64,000 nt of DNA, taken from contig NZ_NGJN01000001.1 of assembly GCF_002266855.1 (NCBI RefSeq), forward strand, positions 496,001 to 560,000, in the 5' to 3' direction. Below are positions 1 to 9,936 of the stretch, one piece after another (positions within the stretch are counted from its first letter, which is position 1; each line of letters starts with the position of its first letter). Both the position numbers and the translations under genes were made by a program. The notes beneath the pieces are model-generated. The model had not been told where the DNA came from. It worked only from the letters and a program-made list of their open reading frames with translations, and did not search any database. The stretch is from Winogradskyella aurantia. GTDB taxonomy: Bacteria > Bacteroidota > Bacteroidia > Flavobacteriales > Flavobacteriaceae.

Positions 1-164
1 CGTTGGTTCCCTTCACGGCGCACCGCCCAGCCGTCCTCATAGGGTACTACATGCTGGTGCCAGGTCCTGGCCGTTGTGTTGCTATGGCCTAGGGCCTTCA
101 GAACAGCTTCAATAAGGTTTTGAATGGCCTTAACCCAAGATGCTGTTGAGTTGTATTTAGCCAT
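1..164 (-). CDS. DUF2188 domain protein, 3' end beyond the window
   Basis: The frame opens with ATG at 164 and stays open to the left edge (54 codons). After about 30 residues it reads HQHVVPYEDGWAVRREGNQR, the typical opening of the DUF2188 domain: a short beta-rich unit of unknown function with the pattern HVVP..GWAVRREG. The start lies 8 nt inside the end of the upstream Xaa-Pro aminopeptidase gene, in another frame on the same strand, so the two are probably co-transcribed and translationally coupled. Only the N-terminal part is visible, so total length and any extra domains are unknown. The domain call is from memory of the family. Confidence 0.6.
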   Translation of the reverse strand, partial: MAKYNSTASWVKAIQNLIEAVLKALGHSNTTARTWHQHVVPYEDGWAVRREGNQ

Positions 165-1449
165 GCATCAAGTCCTCAATCTCTTCGGCTTCAATAGGGA
201 TATTCTGCATCAGGTTAAAGGGTTCTCCTGTTTCCTGAATCACCACATCATCTTCTAAACGGATTCCAAAACCTTCGTCTGGGATATAGATGCCGGGCTC
301 TACCGTAAAGACCATATTGGCCTGCATGGGCTCGTGCAATAACCCGTAATCGTGGGTATCCAACCCAATATGGTGACTGGTGCCGTGCATAAAGTATTTT
401 TTATAAGCGGGCCAGTCGGGGTTTTCGTTCTGTACATCGGCCTTGTCTAATAGCCCTAAACCTAAAAGTTCTGATGTCATGAGCTTGCCGACCTCCACAT
501 GATATTCGGCCCAATCCGTCCCGGGGACCAGTAACTTGGTAGCGTCTTCCTTCACACGGTTTACCGCATTGTAAACCTCTTTTTGGCGCTTAGTGAATTT
601 ACCGGACACCGGAATGGTGCGGCTCATATCACTGGAATAATTGGCGTATTCTGCCCCAGCATCAATCAAGATGAGATCACCGGCCTTACATTGCTGGTTG
701 TTTTCTATATAATGCAGTACGTTGGCGTTGTTGCCGGAGGCAATAATAGGGGTGTAGGCAAAACCTTTAGAGCGGTTATTGAGAAACTCGTGCATAAACT
801 CAGCTTCAATATTGTATTCCCAAACACCGGGCTTAACAAAGTTTAGCACACGGCGAAACGCCTTTTCGGTAATATCGCAAGCGGTTTGCATTAGATCTAA
901 TTCTATAGCGTCTTTTATCGAGCGTAAGCGCTGCAAAATAGGATTGCTTTTGGCAACGCTATGGGCAGGGTATTTGTCCTTTAACCACTTAGCAAAGCGT
1001 GCTTCGCGGGTTTCGGTTTCCACAGCAGCTCTGTAATGTTCGTTTGTATTGATATAAACGGTGTCGCATTGGGTCATAAGTTCAAAAAACACCTTTTCAA
1101 AATCCTTGAGCCAGTAAACCGTTCTTATGCCAGAGGTTTCAAAAGCTTTTTCCTTGGTTAGTTTTTCACCTTCCCAAACTGCTATATGGTCGTTGGTCTC
1201 CTTAAGGAATAAAACCTCTCGATTTTTTTCCTTTGGGCAGTCCGGAAACAGCACTAAAATACTCTCTTCCTGGTCTACCCCACTCAAGTAAAAAATATCG
1301 CGATGCTGGGCAAAAGGTAGGGTACTGTCTGCGCCTGTAGGATAAATATCGTTAGAATTGAATACGGCCAAACTATTAGGCCTCATTTGTGCCATAAAGT
1401 TCTTGCGGTTTTTTATAAATAAGGTATTCGGGATAGGCTGGTATTTCAT
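157..1449 (-). CDS. pepP: Xaa-Pro aminopeptidase (M24B, PepP-like)
   Basis: Removes an N-terminal residue preceding proline; a cytosolic di-metal enzyme of the pita-bread fold. Numbered from the longest open frame (ATG at 1503), the five metal ligands are present: D281 (LIDAGAEY), D292 (SSDMSRT), H377 (HGTSH), E402 (TVEPG) and E417 (RLEDD). An AMP_N-type creatinase N-domain precedes the catalytic domain. I prefer the internal start at 1449 (MKYQPIPN..). The first 18 codons of the long frame look unlike the family, and the promoter of the divergent gene overlaps them. The product is then 430 aa. The stop overlaps the start of the DUF2188 gene by 8 nt. No signal peptide is visible. Confidence 0.93.
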   Translation of the reverse strand: MKYQPIPNTLFIKNRKNFMAQMRPNSLAVFNSNDIYPTGADSTLPFAQHRDIFYLSGVDQEESILVLFPDCPKEKNREVLFLKETNDHIAVWEGEKLTKEKAFETSGIRTVYWLKDFEKVFFELMTQCDTVYINTNEHYRAAVETETREARFAKWLKDKYPAHSVAKSNPILQRLRSIKDAIELDLMQTACDITEKAFRRVLNFVKPGVWEYNIEAEFMHEFLNNRSKGFAYTPIIASGNNANVLHYIENNQQCKAGDLILIDAGAEYANYSSDMSRTIPVSGKFTKRQKEVYNAVNRVKEDATKLLVPGTDWAEYHVEVGKLMTSELLGLGLLDKADVQNENPDWPAYKKYFMHGTSHHIGLDTHDYGLLHEPMQANMVFTVEPGIYIPDEGFGIRLEDDVVIQETGEPFNLMQNIPIEAEEIEDLMHG

Positions 1450-1491
1450 TTTGAATGATTTTTTATCGTGGCCTAAAGGTAAAAATATTGA

Positions 1492-1523
1492 TTGTGATTT
1501 CATGGAAATATGAGTTATATTTG
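1492..1523 (+). promoter_or_regulatory. Predicted Bacteroidota promoter for the secreted protease gene
   Basis: TTG at 1492-1494, 21 nt, then TATATTTG at 1516-1523 matches the Bacteroidota sigma pattern TTG-N19..21-TANNTTTG. The ATG at 1540 follows 16 nt later. The element lies in the extreme 5' part of the longest pepP frame, which supports the shorter pepP start. Pattern match only. Confidence 0.55.
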
Positions 1524-1539
1524 ATTATCAATTTATGCC

Positions 1540-3297
1540 ATGAAACGATTATTTTATTCTTTTTTTATAGTCAATTGTACGATTCTTTTTAGCAATATTC
1601 TTACAGGTCAGAACCTTACCTTTGAAGTGCCTTTGATTGATCAAGTGCAAAGTTCTTCACAAATTGTAGAAGGGAAAGTTATTTCCAAAGCATCGTATTG
1701 GGACACTGCGCAAGAGCACATTTATACCGCAAATACCGTAGAAGTCTACAAGGTATTTAAGGGTTCACCGACAACTTATGTGGAGATTATTACCCCTGGA
1801 GGTACCGTAGGTTTGTCAGCAGAAATAGTGACACCTAGCCTTGATTTATATGAAGGTGATACAGGTATGTTTATGCTTCAGGATACAGATGTTAGCTTAG
1901 AACGTCAGGCCTCATCTAGAGGCATTTTTGCGGCTTACAGCTCTTCGCAAGGGTTTTATAAATATGATTTGGTCGATAATAAAGCGGTTAACGAATACAA
2001 GGTAAAGAATGGCATTACTCAAACATTTTATAGCGAAATAGTGGGATTGACCAATCAAAATTTTGTTTCGGTAAAGGCCTTTGACATTGACGAAATCGTC
2101 AATCAGAACACTTCATCAGAGAATAACAGACAACCCATATTTTCCATAGTGCCACTCGTAACTACCGCTGGAACACAATCGGTCATTACCATTTCTGGTA
2201 CGGCGTTTGGCGCAACCCAAGGCACGGTGAGTTTTGCAAATGCGGACAATGGTGGTGCAACCTTTACGCCGGCATTAGATTCCCAGGTCCTTTCATGGAG
2301 CGATACAGAAATAGTGGTAGAGGTACCAAGGCAGGCAGGAACGGGCAGGGTGCGAGTGACGACGAATTCAGGAGGGGTGTCTACATCTAACCAAGATATT
2401 ACCGTTTTATATGCTGAGTTAAATGTGGTATCATCTGGAGTGGCCTATCCGACAAGGCATATAAATCAAAATGGAAATGGAGGAATGACATGGCAGATGC
2501 AAATAGATTTTGACGGTAACGCCGCTGCTAAAGCTTCTTTTTTAAGAGCCTTTGATACTTGGGTCTGTGAATCTGGTGTTAATTGGATAAACGGTTCGGT
2601 CACCACTATAGATGCAGCGGTATTGGATGGTGTTAATATTGTGCGTTTTGATAATGGCTCGGAATTACCAAATGGTGTGCTTGGGAGAAACACGAGTTAT
2701 TGGGCTGGCTGTAATTCTGGAGGACTGCTCAATTGGTTTGTTAATGAATTAGATATTGTGTTTAACGATTCGACTAATTGGCAATTTGGTCCTGCAAACC
2801 CGATTGTCGGACAATTTGATTTTGAAACTACAGCCGTACACGAGTTGGGGCACGGCCACCAGTTGGGTCATGTTATTGATCCAGCGGCCATCATGCATTA
2901 TGCTACTGGAGGTGCCGCGAACAGAATCTTGTCTCAAAATGATATTGACGGAGCTAATGATATACAGTTTAGAAGTGTTAATGACCCCGTTTGTGGTAAT
3001 GATCCAATGACTAATTCAGATTGTTCGTTGAGCATATCCGATGAAGAATTCAATCAGAAAATTGTTATTTATCCATTACCGGCAAAAGACAATATTTATA
3101 TTGAGAGTGCTTTTGATTTGAACTTAAAAACCGTTGAATTAATCGATGCCCAAGGGCGCCTTGTTTCTACTATTGAGTTGTCTCAAAACAGCACACTTCA
3201 CACACTAAATCTGGAGGCTATCAATTCTGGTATTTACTTCTTGAAAATCACAACAGCGACCAACGCCCAGTTGGTAAAGAAAATAGTAGTAGAGTAG
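1540..3297 (+). CDS. Secreted metzincin-like zinc protease with IPT/TIG domain and T9SS sorting domain
   Basis: A 585-aa protein. It has a signal peptide (residues 1-23, ending LTGQ) and a beta-rich N-region. An IPT/TIG domain (about 203-290) is followed by a catalytic domain with HELGH at 434-438 and a third His at 444, then IMHY about ten residues on as a plausible Met-turn. The spacing fits HExxHxxGxxH metzincins, but the usual Gly three residues after the second His is Gln (Q441). The last 70 residues (..NIYIESAF.., SGIYFLKI, ending KKIVVE) look like a type A T9SS C-terminal domain, so export to the surface or medium is expected. No substrate can be assigned. The gene is monocistronic, with a promoter at 1492-1523 and a terminator at 3318-3352. 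Confidence 0.8.
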   Translation: MKRLFYSFFIVNCTILFSNILTGQNLTFEVPLIDQVQSSSQIVEGKVISKASYWDTAQEHIYTANTVEVYKVFKGSPTTYVEIITPGGTVGLSAEIVTPSLDLYEGDTGMFMLQDTDVSLERQASSRGIFAAYSSSQGFYKYDLVDNKAVNEYKVKNGITQTFYSEIVGLTNQNFVSVKAFDIDEIVNQNTSSENNRQPIFSIVPLVTTAGTQSVITISGTAFGATQGTVSFANADNGGATFTPALDSQVLSWSDTEIVVEVPRQAGTGRVRVTTNSGGVSTSNQDITVLYAELNVVSSGVAYPTRHINQNGNGGMTWQMQIDFDGNAAAKASFLRAFDTWVCESGVNWINGSVTTIDAAVLDGVNIVRFDNGSELPNGVLGRNTSYWAGCNSGGLLNWFVNELDIVFNDSTNWQFGPANPIVGQFDFETTAVHELGHGHQLGHVIDPAAIMHYATGGAANRILSQNDIDGANDIQFRSVNDPVCGNDPMTNSDCSLSISDEEFNQKIVIYPLPAKDNIYIESAFDLNLKTVELIDAQGRLVSTIELSQNSTLHTLNLEAINSGIYFLKITTATNAQLVKKIVVE

Positions 3298-3317
3298 TTG
3301 AAGTGATATAAAACATG

Positions 3318-3352
3318 AAAAAAAGGTTATCTATAAAAGGTAACCTTTTTTA
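3318..3352 (+). terminator. Rho-independent terminator after the secreted protease gene
   Basis: AAAAGGTTA (to 3329) pairs with TAACCTTTT (from 3341) across an 11-nt loop, followed by a T tract. The left arm begins with a run of A, so it could also act on the opposite strand. Confidence 0.8.
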
Positions 3353-3413
3353 TTAGAATTCATTAGCTTTAAGAACTTTTACAAATTGCATTTAACCGTC
3401 AAATACATATGGC

Positions 3414-6251
3414 ATGAAGATTATATTTACATTTCTCTTTTTAATTAGTTCAGCAAATATCTTGGGGCAACACCCTGCAACACCCGTTGAAAGAGTTAAG
3501 CAGGCAATGGAACAAAAAGAACAAGCCTTTCAAAATTCTTTGGTAAAGAATGTTCCCTTTACTAATATAGGACCGACCATTATGAGTGGTCGCGTGGTTG
3601 ATTTAGATGTTAACCCTGAGATGCCTTCTGAGTTTTACGTGGCTTATGCCTCTGGCGGCGTATGGCACACAAAAAATAACGGAACTACGTTTACCCCTAT
3701 TTTAGATAATGCACCAACACAGAATGTTGGTGATATAGCCATGCACTGGCCCACCAGAACCCTTTATGTTGGTACGGGAGAAAATAACGCCTCTCGGTCG
3801 TCATACGCAGGAATTGGGATGTTGAAGTCTACAGATAATGGGGCCACATGGGCCTCAATAGGTTTGATGGATTCTCAGCATATTGGCCGTATTTTGATTC
3901 ATCCGGATAATGCGGATGTAGTTGTGGTTGGTGCAACCGGCCATCTGTATTCCCCAAATGCCGAACGTGGTATTTACAAGACCACAGACGGCGGAAAAAC
4001 ATGGAAAAAAACCTTGTTTGTAGATGATATGAGCGGAATCATTGATTTGCGTCACAGTCCGAAAAATTACGATGTGATGTTTGCCACCTCTTGGACCAAG
4101 GACCGCAAAGCGTGGAATTTTACAGGGAATGGAAATAATTCAGGAATATATAAGAGCACGGATGCCGGTGAAAGCTGGACCAAGGTATCTACTGCACAAA
4201 GTGGATTTCCAACTGGTGAGGGCGTAGGCCGTATCGGTGTGGCCATCTTTGATGATTCTACCATATATGCCATTCACGATAGCCAGTTTAGACGTCCTGA
4301 AGAAAAGAAAAAAGACGATGGCAATGAGTTGGTCAAGGACGATTTTAAGGCGATGTTAACTTCGGATTTCCTAGATTTGGACGATAAGAAATTAAATACC
4401 TTTTTGAAGGTAAATGGTTTTCAGGAAAAATACCGCGCCCAAAACGTAAAGCAGATGGTGCGTTCTGGTGCGGTGAAGCCTTTTGATTTGGCTAACTACC
4501 TTGAAGATGCCAACTCCATGCTTTTTGATACGCCTGTAGTGGGCGCTGAGATTTATAAAAGTACGGATGGTGGAAAGACCTGGAAAAAAACCCATGAGGA
4601 TTATTTGGATGGGGTTTATTTTAGTTATGGTTATTACTTTGGTCATATCCATGTGTCACCAGCAAATGAAGAGCACATTTATATCTATGGCGTACCCATC
4701 CTAAAATCTAAGGATGGCGGTAAAAGCTTTAGTTCTATTAGCGCTGAAAATGTACATTCAGATCATCACGCCCTTTGGATTAATCCTAAACATCCGGACC
4801 ATCTAATCAATGGTAACGATGGTGGTGTTAATATAACCTATGACGATGGTGAGAACTGGATTAAGAACAATTCTCCCGCTGTAGGCCAGTTCTATGCCAT
4901 TAATGTGGACAATGAGAAACCTTATAATGTCTATGGCGGCTTGCAAGATAATGGGGTTTGGAAAGGGCCACATAATGCACGGGAAAACAAGGCATGGCAT
5001 CAAAATGGCAAGTACCCATGGACATCAATAATGGGTGGTGACGGTATGCAGGTGCAAATTGATAACAGAAACGCCAATATAGTTTACACCGGTTATCAAT
5101 TTGGAAATTACTATAGACTAAATCTAGAAACGGGAGACCGCAAATTTATTCTACCAAAGCATACCTTAGGGGAAAACCCGTATCGTTTCAATTGGCAGAC
5201 GCCAGTATTACTATCGCCACACAATCAGGATATTGTTTATTTTGGAGGCAATAAGTTGATGCGTTCCATGAATCGAGGCGATGATTGGGAAGCCATAAGC
5301 CAGGACCTTACCAAAGGTGGTAAAAAAGGAAACGTGGCCTATGGTACCATTACAACCATTAGTGAAAGTCCTTTTCAATTCGGATTGATATATACCGGAA
5401 GTGATGATGGATTGGTCCATGTAACTAAAGATGCTGGTGCCAGCTGGACAAATATCTCAAAGGGTTTTCCAAAGGATTTGTGGGTAAGCCGTGTGGTGGC
5501 CTCTCAGCATAAAAAAGAACGAGTTTATGTCACCTTAAATGGCTACCGTTGGGATGATTTTGATGTCTATGCCTATAAAAGTGATGATTACGGAAAGACA
5601 TGGACTGCTATAAGTGGGAATATCCCAGCCTCTCCTGCCAATGTCATTCGTGAAGACCCTGAAAATGAGAATCTGCTTTACTTAGGAACTGACAATGGCA
5701 GTTATGTATCTTTTGACCAAGGCCAATCATGGCAAGCCTTTTCAAAGGGTTTGCCGCACGTAGCTGTGCACGATATCGTAATCCAACCCGAAGCGAAGGA
5801 TCTTTTGTTGGGCACCCATGGACGAAGTATCTATAAAACCTATATAGGGCCATTACAACAGATGACTAGCGAAATGATGGCCAAGCCCGCTCAGGTTTTT
5901 GAGATAGAACCTATTCGCTACTCAAGTCGTTGGGGAAGGTCTTGGAGCCCATGGTCTCAGGTTTATGAGCCGGAAGTTACCATTATATTTTACAGTAATA
6001 CCTCTGGGCAAAAAACTGTAATTATTAAGGGCGAAAGCGGTATTGAACTGCAGCGTATGACCGTCGGTGCCGATAGGGGCTTAAACTATCTTAGCTATAA
6101 TTTGGAGCTTTCGGAAAAAGGCCGCAGAGCCCTATTGAAGGCTAATGACGATCTTGAGTTGGATAAGGCTAGAAATGACAAGTATTATTTACCTAAGGGG
6201 AGCTACGAGGTCCATCTGGATGACTCTAGTACCCCTCTTGAAATAAAATAG
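3414..6251 (+). CDS. Exported sortilin-like (VPS10/BNR) beta-propeller protein
   Basis: A 945-aa protein with a signal peptide ending about residue 19 (NILGQ). At least ten Asp-box motifs (S/T-x-D-x-G-x-T/S-W) are spread along the chain, for example STDNGATW, TTDGGKTW, STDAGESW, SKDGGKSF, TKDAGASW and SDDYGKTW. They indicate one or two large BNR/VPS10-type beta-propellers, as in sortilin and xyloglucanase-like folds. A charged helical insert sits at about 295-370. No T9SS C-terminal domain and no lipobox are visible, so a periplasmic or otherwise anchored location is possible. Glycosidase activity is not implied by Asp boxes alone, and I see no assignable catalytic residues. It follows a terminator and is followed by another, so it is probably a single-gene transcript. 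Confidence 0.8.
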   Translation: MKIIFTFLFLISSANILGQHPATPVERVKQAMEQKEQAFQNSLVKNVPFTNIGPTIMSGRVVDLDVNPEMPSEFYVAYASGGVWHTKNNGTTFTPILDNAPTQNVGDIAMHWPTRTLYVGTGENNASRSSYAGIGMLKSTDNGATWASIGLMDSQHIGRILIHPDNADVVVVGATGHLYSPNAERGIYKTTDGGKTWKKTLFVDDMSGIIDLRHSPKNYDVMFATSWTKDRKAWNFTGNGNNSGIYKSTDAGESWTKVSTAQSGFPTGEGVGRIGVAIFDDSTIYAIHDSQFRRPEEKKKDDGNELVKDDFKAMLTSDFLDLDDKKLNTFLKVNGFQEKYRAQNVKQMVRSGAVKPFDLANYLEDANSMLFDTPVVGAEIYKSTDGGKTWKKTHEDYLDGVYFSYGYYFGHIHVSPANEEHIYIYGVPILKSKDGGKSFSSISAENVHSDHHALWINPKHPDHLINGNDGGVNITYDDGENWIKNNSPAVGQFYAINVDNEKPYNVYGGLQDNGVWKGPHNARENKAWHQNGKYPWTSIMGGDGMQVQIDNRNANIVYTGYQFGNYYRLNLETGDRKFILPKHTLGENPYRFNWQTPVLLSPHNQDIVYFGGNKLMRSMNRGDDWEAISQDLTKGGKKGNVAYGTITTISESPFQFGLIYTGSDDGLVHVTKDAGASWTNISKGFPKDLWVSRVVASQHKKERVYVTLNGYRWDDFDVYAYKSDDYGKTWTAISGNIPASPANVIREDPENENLLYLGTDNGSYVSFDQGQSWQAFSKGLPHVAVHDIVIQPEAKDLLLGTHGRSIYKTYIGPLQQMTSEMMAKPAQVFEIEPIRYSSRWGRSWSPWSQVYEPEVTIIFYSNTSGQKTVIIKGESGIELQRMTVGADRGLNYLSYNLELSEKGRRALLKANDDLELDKARNDKYYLPKGSYEVHLDDSSTPLEIK

Positions 6252-6327
6252 GAATCTAAAAGCCAGTAGCCGTTGTGGTTACAAGCCGGAACGCCTAATT
6301 AAAACGATTCTAAATAAATAATTAAGC

Positions 6328-6368
6328 TTAGGCGCAGTTGTTAAAACGGCAATTGCGCCTTATTTTTG
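6328..6368 (+). terminator. Terminator hairpin after the BNR-repeat gene
   Basis: AGGCGCAGTTG (6330-6340) pairs with CAATTGCGCCT (6350-6360) over 11 bp with one G.T pair. It is followed by TATTTTTG. It has a strong GC-rich stem and U-rich tail, and shares its tail with the sdh promoter. Confidence 0.8.
6337..6368 (+). promoter_or_regulatory. Predicted sdhCAB promoter overlapping the terminator
   Basis: GTTG (6337-6340), then 20 nt, then TATTTTTG (6361-6368) is a near-perfect Bacteroidota promoter. A start near 6375 would leave a leader of about 25 nt before the sdhC ATG at 6400. The -33 element lies in the left arm of the terminator stem, and the -7 element is its U-tail. Confidence 0.6.
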
Positions 6369-6399
6369 TTGTGCTAAATTTTAAGATGAATTAACTACG

Positions 6400-7086
6400 A
6401 TGAGTGGAATTTTAAAGTCTTCAGTTGGTAGGAAGTTTGCAATGGCACTTTCTGCTTTTTTCCTTATGATTTTTTTAGTTATGCACGTCTCTATAAACTT
6501 TACCTCCGTGTTCAGTGAAGAGCTGTTTAACAACATGTCTCACTTTATGGGAACCAATCCCTTGGTACAAGGCTTAATGCAACCGATTTTAATTTTTGGT
6601 GTGATCTTCCATTTTGTGATGGGGTTTGTGCTCGAGTACAAAAATAGACAGTCACGAGAGGTAAGTTATGCTAAAAATGTACCGTCGGGAAATTCCAGTT
6701 GGGTGAGCCGAAACATGTTGTTATCGGGTGTGGTGATCTTGGCGTTCTTAGCCTTACATTTTTACGATTTCTGGATTCACGAAATGACGGTAAAGTATGT
6801 GGAAGGCGATATGTCTGGATTGGTAGATGCCAATAATCCTGAGTCTGGATTCCGCTATTACGAAGAATTGCGCGAGAAGTTTGTAAGCCCGGTTAGGGTG
6901 GGCATTTATGCGGTATCATTTGTGTTATTGTCATTACACCTGTTGCACGGATTTAATTCTGCTTTTCAATCGGTAGGTGCCAATAATAAGTATGTAAAAA
7001 GTTTAAAAGGATTTAGTAAAGTGTATGCTATCGGCGTACCTGCGTTATTTATTTTTATAGCGTTGTTTCATCACTTTACCCATTAA
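6400..7086 (+). CDS. sdhC: Succinate dehydrogenase cytochrome b subunit
   Basis: Membrane anchor of respiratory complex II, of the single-polypeptide five-helix (B-type, fumarate-reductase-like) class found in Bacteroidota; it binds two b hemes and passes electrons to menaquinone. The 228-aa chain has five hydrophobic segments (about 13-35, 58-80, 104-124, 162-185, 207-226). Membrane histidines H29, H71, H120, H180 and H183 are candidates for the heme ligands. It is the first gene of sdhCAB, with 14 nt to sdhA. No separate sdhD is present, as expected for this class. Confidence 0.93.
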   Translation: MSGILKSSVGRKFAMALSAFFLMIFLVMHVSINFTSVFSEELFNNMSHFMGTNPLVQGLMQPILIFGVIFHFVMGFVLEYKNRQSREVSYAKNVPSGNSSWVSRNMLLSGVVILAFLALHFYDFWIHEMTVKYVEGDMSGLVDANNPESGFRYYEELREKFVSPVRVGIYAVSFVLLSLHLLHGFNSAFQSVGANNKYVKSLKGFSKVYAIGVPALFIFIALFHHFTH

Positions 7087-7100
7087 AATAAAAGAATACG

Positions 7101-9101
7101 ATGTCAATATTAGATTCTAAAATTCCAGAAGGCCCCTTAGCCGATAAATGGACAAAACATAAAAACGAGATTAATCTGGTTAATCCAGCAAACAAACGAT
7201 TAATCGATGTCATCGTCGTTGGAACAGGTTTAGCCGGCGGCTCTGCCGCTGCTACTTTGGCAGAATTAGGCTACAATGTGAAGTCCTTCTGTTTTCAGGA
7301 TTCTCCAAGACGCGCACATTCTATTGCAGCACAAGGGGGTATTAATGCCGCAAAAAATTATCAAGGTGATGGGGATTCTACCTATCGCTTATTTTACGAT
7401 ACCGTAAAGGGGGGTGATTACCGCTCTAGGGAAGCTAATGTTTATCGTTTGGCTGAAGTATCTACCAATATTATAGACCAATGTGTAGCTCAAGGTGTTC
7501 CTTTTGCTCGTGAGTACGGTGGATTGTTAGATAACCGCTCTTTTGGCGGTGTATTGGTATCGCGTACGTTTTATGCTAAAGGTCAAACAGGGCAACAATT
7601 ATTACTTGGGGCATACGCTGCCATGAATCGACAAATTGGTCGTGGTAAGATTAAGATGTATACGCGCCACGAAATGCTAGATGTTGTAGTGGTTGATGGT
7701 AAGGCCCGTGGTATTATTGCCCGCAATTTAGTGACGGGGGAAATAGAACGTCATTCAGCCCATGCGGTTGTCATTGCTTCAGGGGGTTATGGAAATGCGT
7801 TTTATCTTTCTACCTATGCTATGGGGTCTAATGTAACGGCTGCTTGGAAAGCCCACAAGCGCGGTGCTTTTTTTGCTAATCCGTGTTATACACAAATTCA
7901 CCCGACCTGCATTCCTGTGTCAGGAGACCATCAATCAAAATTGACCTTGATGTCAGAATCCTTGAGGAACGACGGTCGTATTTGGGTGCCAAAACACAAA
8001 AAAGATGTTGAAGCGATTAGAAATGGCAGTTTAAAGCCTACAGAGATAGCTGAAGAGGATAGAGACTATTATTTGGAGCGTCGATATCCAGCCTTTGGTA
8101 ATCTTGTACCACGTGACGTCGCTTCACGCGCTGCTAAGGAACGCTGTGATGCGGGTTATGGCGTTAACCAAACAGGAGAAGCCGTGTATTTAGATTTTTC
8201 AGCGGCTATTGAGCGTTATGGTAAAGAACAGGCGCACGTTAAAGGTTTAGATGAGAATGATACAGCTCTAGTTCAAAAATTAGGTAAAGGGGTTATTGAA
8301 AATAAGTATGGTAATCTGTTTCAGATGTATGAAAAAATAGTAGATCAGAATCCATACGAAACCCCAATGATGATTTACCCTGCGGTACATTATACTATGG
8401 GAGGTCTTTGGGTAGATTACAATTTAATGACCACAGTACCAGGCTTATATGCTATTGGTGAAGCTAATTTCTCTGATCACGGTGCCAACAGACTTGGGGC
8501 GTCAGCCTTAATGCAAGGTTTAGCCGATGGGTATTTTGTATTACCATACACCATAGGAGATTACTTGGCACACGATATTAGAACAGGACCTATACCAACA
8601 GACACAAAAGAATTTGAAGAAGCTGAAGCAAAAGTACGAAGTGATATAGATAAGCTTATCGCGAATAAAGGATCCAAATCCGTAGATTACTTCCACAAGA
8701 AACTAGGTAAAATTATGTGGAATAAGTGCGGAATGGCACGAAACGAAAAAGATCTTAAATCGGCTATTAAAGAAATAGCAGAATTAAGAGATGAGTTCTA
8801 TAAAGATGTTTTTGTGCCTGGAGATCAGAACGAATACAATGAAGAATTGGCCAAAGCTGGCCGTGTTGCCGATTTCTTGGAACTAGGGGAGCTATTTGCT
8901 AAGGATGCCTTAGAGCGTGAAGAATCGGCAGGTGGCCATTTTAGGGAGGAATACCAGACTGATAGTGGCGAGGCGATGAGGCGCAAGGAATATCAATATG
9001 TGTCTGCTTGGGAATACAAGGGGCAGCCCAGTGAAGCTGTGGAGCACAAAGAATCATTGGACTATGAAAACATAGAAGTGAAAGAGAGAAGTTATAAATA
9101 A
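7101..9101 (+). CDS. sdhA: Succinate dehydrogenase/fumarate reductase flavoprotein subunit
   Basis: Oxidises succinate to fumarate at a covalently bound FAD on the cytoplasmic face. A Rossmann dinucleotide motif GTGLAGG is at about 41-47. The flavinylation His is in the RRAHS motif (H73). The catalytic and substrate loops HPTCIP and RDVASR are present, as is the C-terminal helical domain. At 666 aa it has the length of the long Bacteroidota form. It sits between sdhC and sdhB (11 nt to the next gene), with no sign of damage. Confidence 0.95.
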   Translation: MSILDSKIPEGPLADKWTKHKNEINLVNPANKRLIDVIVVGTGLAGGSAAATLAELGYNVKSFCFQDSPRRAHSIAAQGGINAAKNYQGDGDSTYRLFYDTVKGGDYRSREANVYRLAEVSTNIIDQCVAQGVPFAREYGGLLDNRSFGGVLVSRTFYAKGQTGQQLLLGAYAAMNRQIGRGKIKMYTRHEMLDVVVVDGKARGIIARNLVTGEIERHSAHAVVIASGGYGNAFYLSTYAMGSNVTAAWKAHKRGAFFANPCYTQIHPTCIPVSGDHQSKLTLMSESLRNDGRIWVPKHKKDVEAIRNGSLKPTEIAEEDRDYYLERRYPAFGNLVPRDVASRAAKERCDAGYGVNQTGEAVYLDFSAAIERYGKEQAHVKGLDENDTALVQKLGKGVIENKYGNLFQMYEKIVDQNPYETPMMIYPAVHYTMGGLWVDYNLMTTVPGLYAIGEANFSDHGANRLGASALMQGLADGYFVLPYTIGDYLAHDIRTGPIPTDTKEFEEAEAKVRSDIDKLIANKGSKSVDYFHKKLGKIMWNKCGMARNEKDLKSAIKEIAELRDEFYKDVFVPGDQNEYNEELAKAGRVADFLELGELFAKDALEREESAGGHFREEYQTDSGEAMRRKEYQYVSAWEYKGQPSEAVEHKESLDYENIEVKERSYK

Positions 9102-9112
9102 AAAAGATTGCT

Positions 9113-9862
9113 ATGATGAATTTAACGTTGAAAATATGGCGTCAGAAAAACGCTAATGATAAAGGAAAAATAGTAGATTACCCAGTAAGTGGAATATCAC
9201 CAGACATGTCTTTTTTAGAGATGCTCGATGTTCTTAATCAGGAATTAATTGAAAAAGGAGAGGAACCTGTTGCTTTTGACCATGATTGTAGAGAAGGTAT
9301 TTGCGGCACGTGTTCGTTATATATTAACGGTAGGGCTCATGGCCCTCAAACACGTATAACAGCCTGTCAGTTGCATATGCGTAGCTTTAATGATGGTGAT
9401 ACTATTTATATCGAGCCATGGCGAGCTAAGGCATTCCCAGTAATAAAGGATTTAATTGTTGATCGTTCGTCATTTGACCGGATTCAGCAAGCTGGTGGAT
9501 TTATTTCTGTAAATACCTCAGGAAACACTCAGGATGCCAATGCAATTCCTATTGAAAAGGAACATGCCGACAAATCTTTTGATGCGGCCACCTGTATTGG
9601 GTGTGGTGCCTGCGTAGCGAGTTGTAAAAATTCCTCAGCCATGCTATTCGTATCTGCTAAGGTATCGCAATTTGCCTTGTTACCGCAAGGTCAGGTAGAA
9701 GCTACAGATCGCGTCCTGAACATGGTGAAGCAAATGGATGCCGAAGGTTTTGGTAACTGTACTAACACAGGAGCCTGTGAAGTAGAGTGCCCAAAAGGTA
9801 TTTCCTTAGAGAATATTGCACGCATGAACCGTGAGTATCTTGCGGCAAGCTTGAAAGGTTAG
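9113..9862 (+). CDS. sdhB: Succinate dehydrogenase iron-sulfur subunit
   Basis: Carries electrons from FAD to the membrane quinone. All three cluster motifs are visible: [2Fe-2S] C59, C64, C67, C85; [4Fe-4S] C161, C164, C167 (CIGCGAC); and the [3Fe-4S] set around C216, C222, C226 with C171. The frame begins ATGATG; the second codon could be the true start. It is the last gene of the operon, followed by the hairpin at 9888-9919. Confidence 0.95.
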   Translation: MMNLTLKIWRQKNANDKGKIVDYPVSGISPDMSFLEMLDVLNQELIEKGEEPVAFDHDCREGICGTCSLYINGRAHGPQTRITACQLHMRSFNDGDTIYIEPWRAKAFPVIKDLIVDRSSFDRIQQAGGFISVNTSGNTQDANAIPIEKEHADKSFDAATCIGCGACVASCKNSSAMLFVSAKVSQFALLPQGQVEATDRVLNMVKQMDAEGFGNCTNTGACEVECPKGISLENIARMNREYLAASLKG

Positions 9863-9887
9863 TCAGGAAGGCCAATACACACGATAT

Positions 9888-9919
9888 ATCCCGAGATAAT
9901 GTTTTATCTTGGGATTTTT
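9888..9919 (+). terminator. Terminator of the sdhCAB operon
   Basis: ATCCCGAGATAA (9888-9899) pairs with TTATCTTGGGAT (9904-9915) over 12 bp with one G.T pair and a 4-nt loop, followed by TTTT. Confidence 0.85.
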
Positions 9920-9936
9920 AGTTTACGATATTAGAT

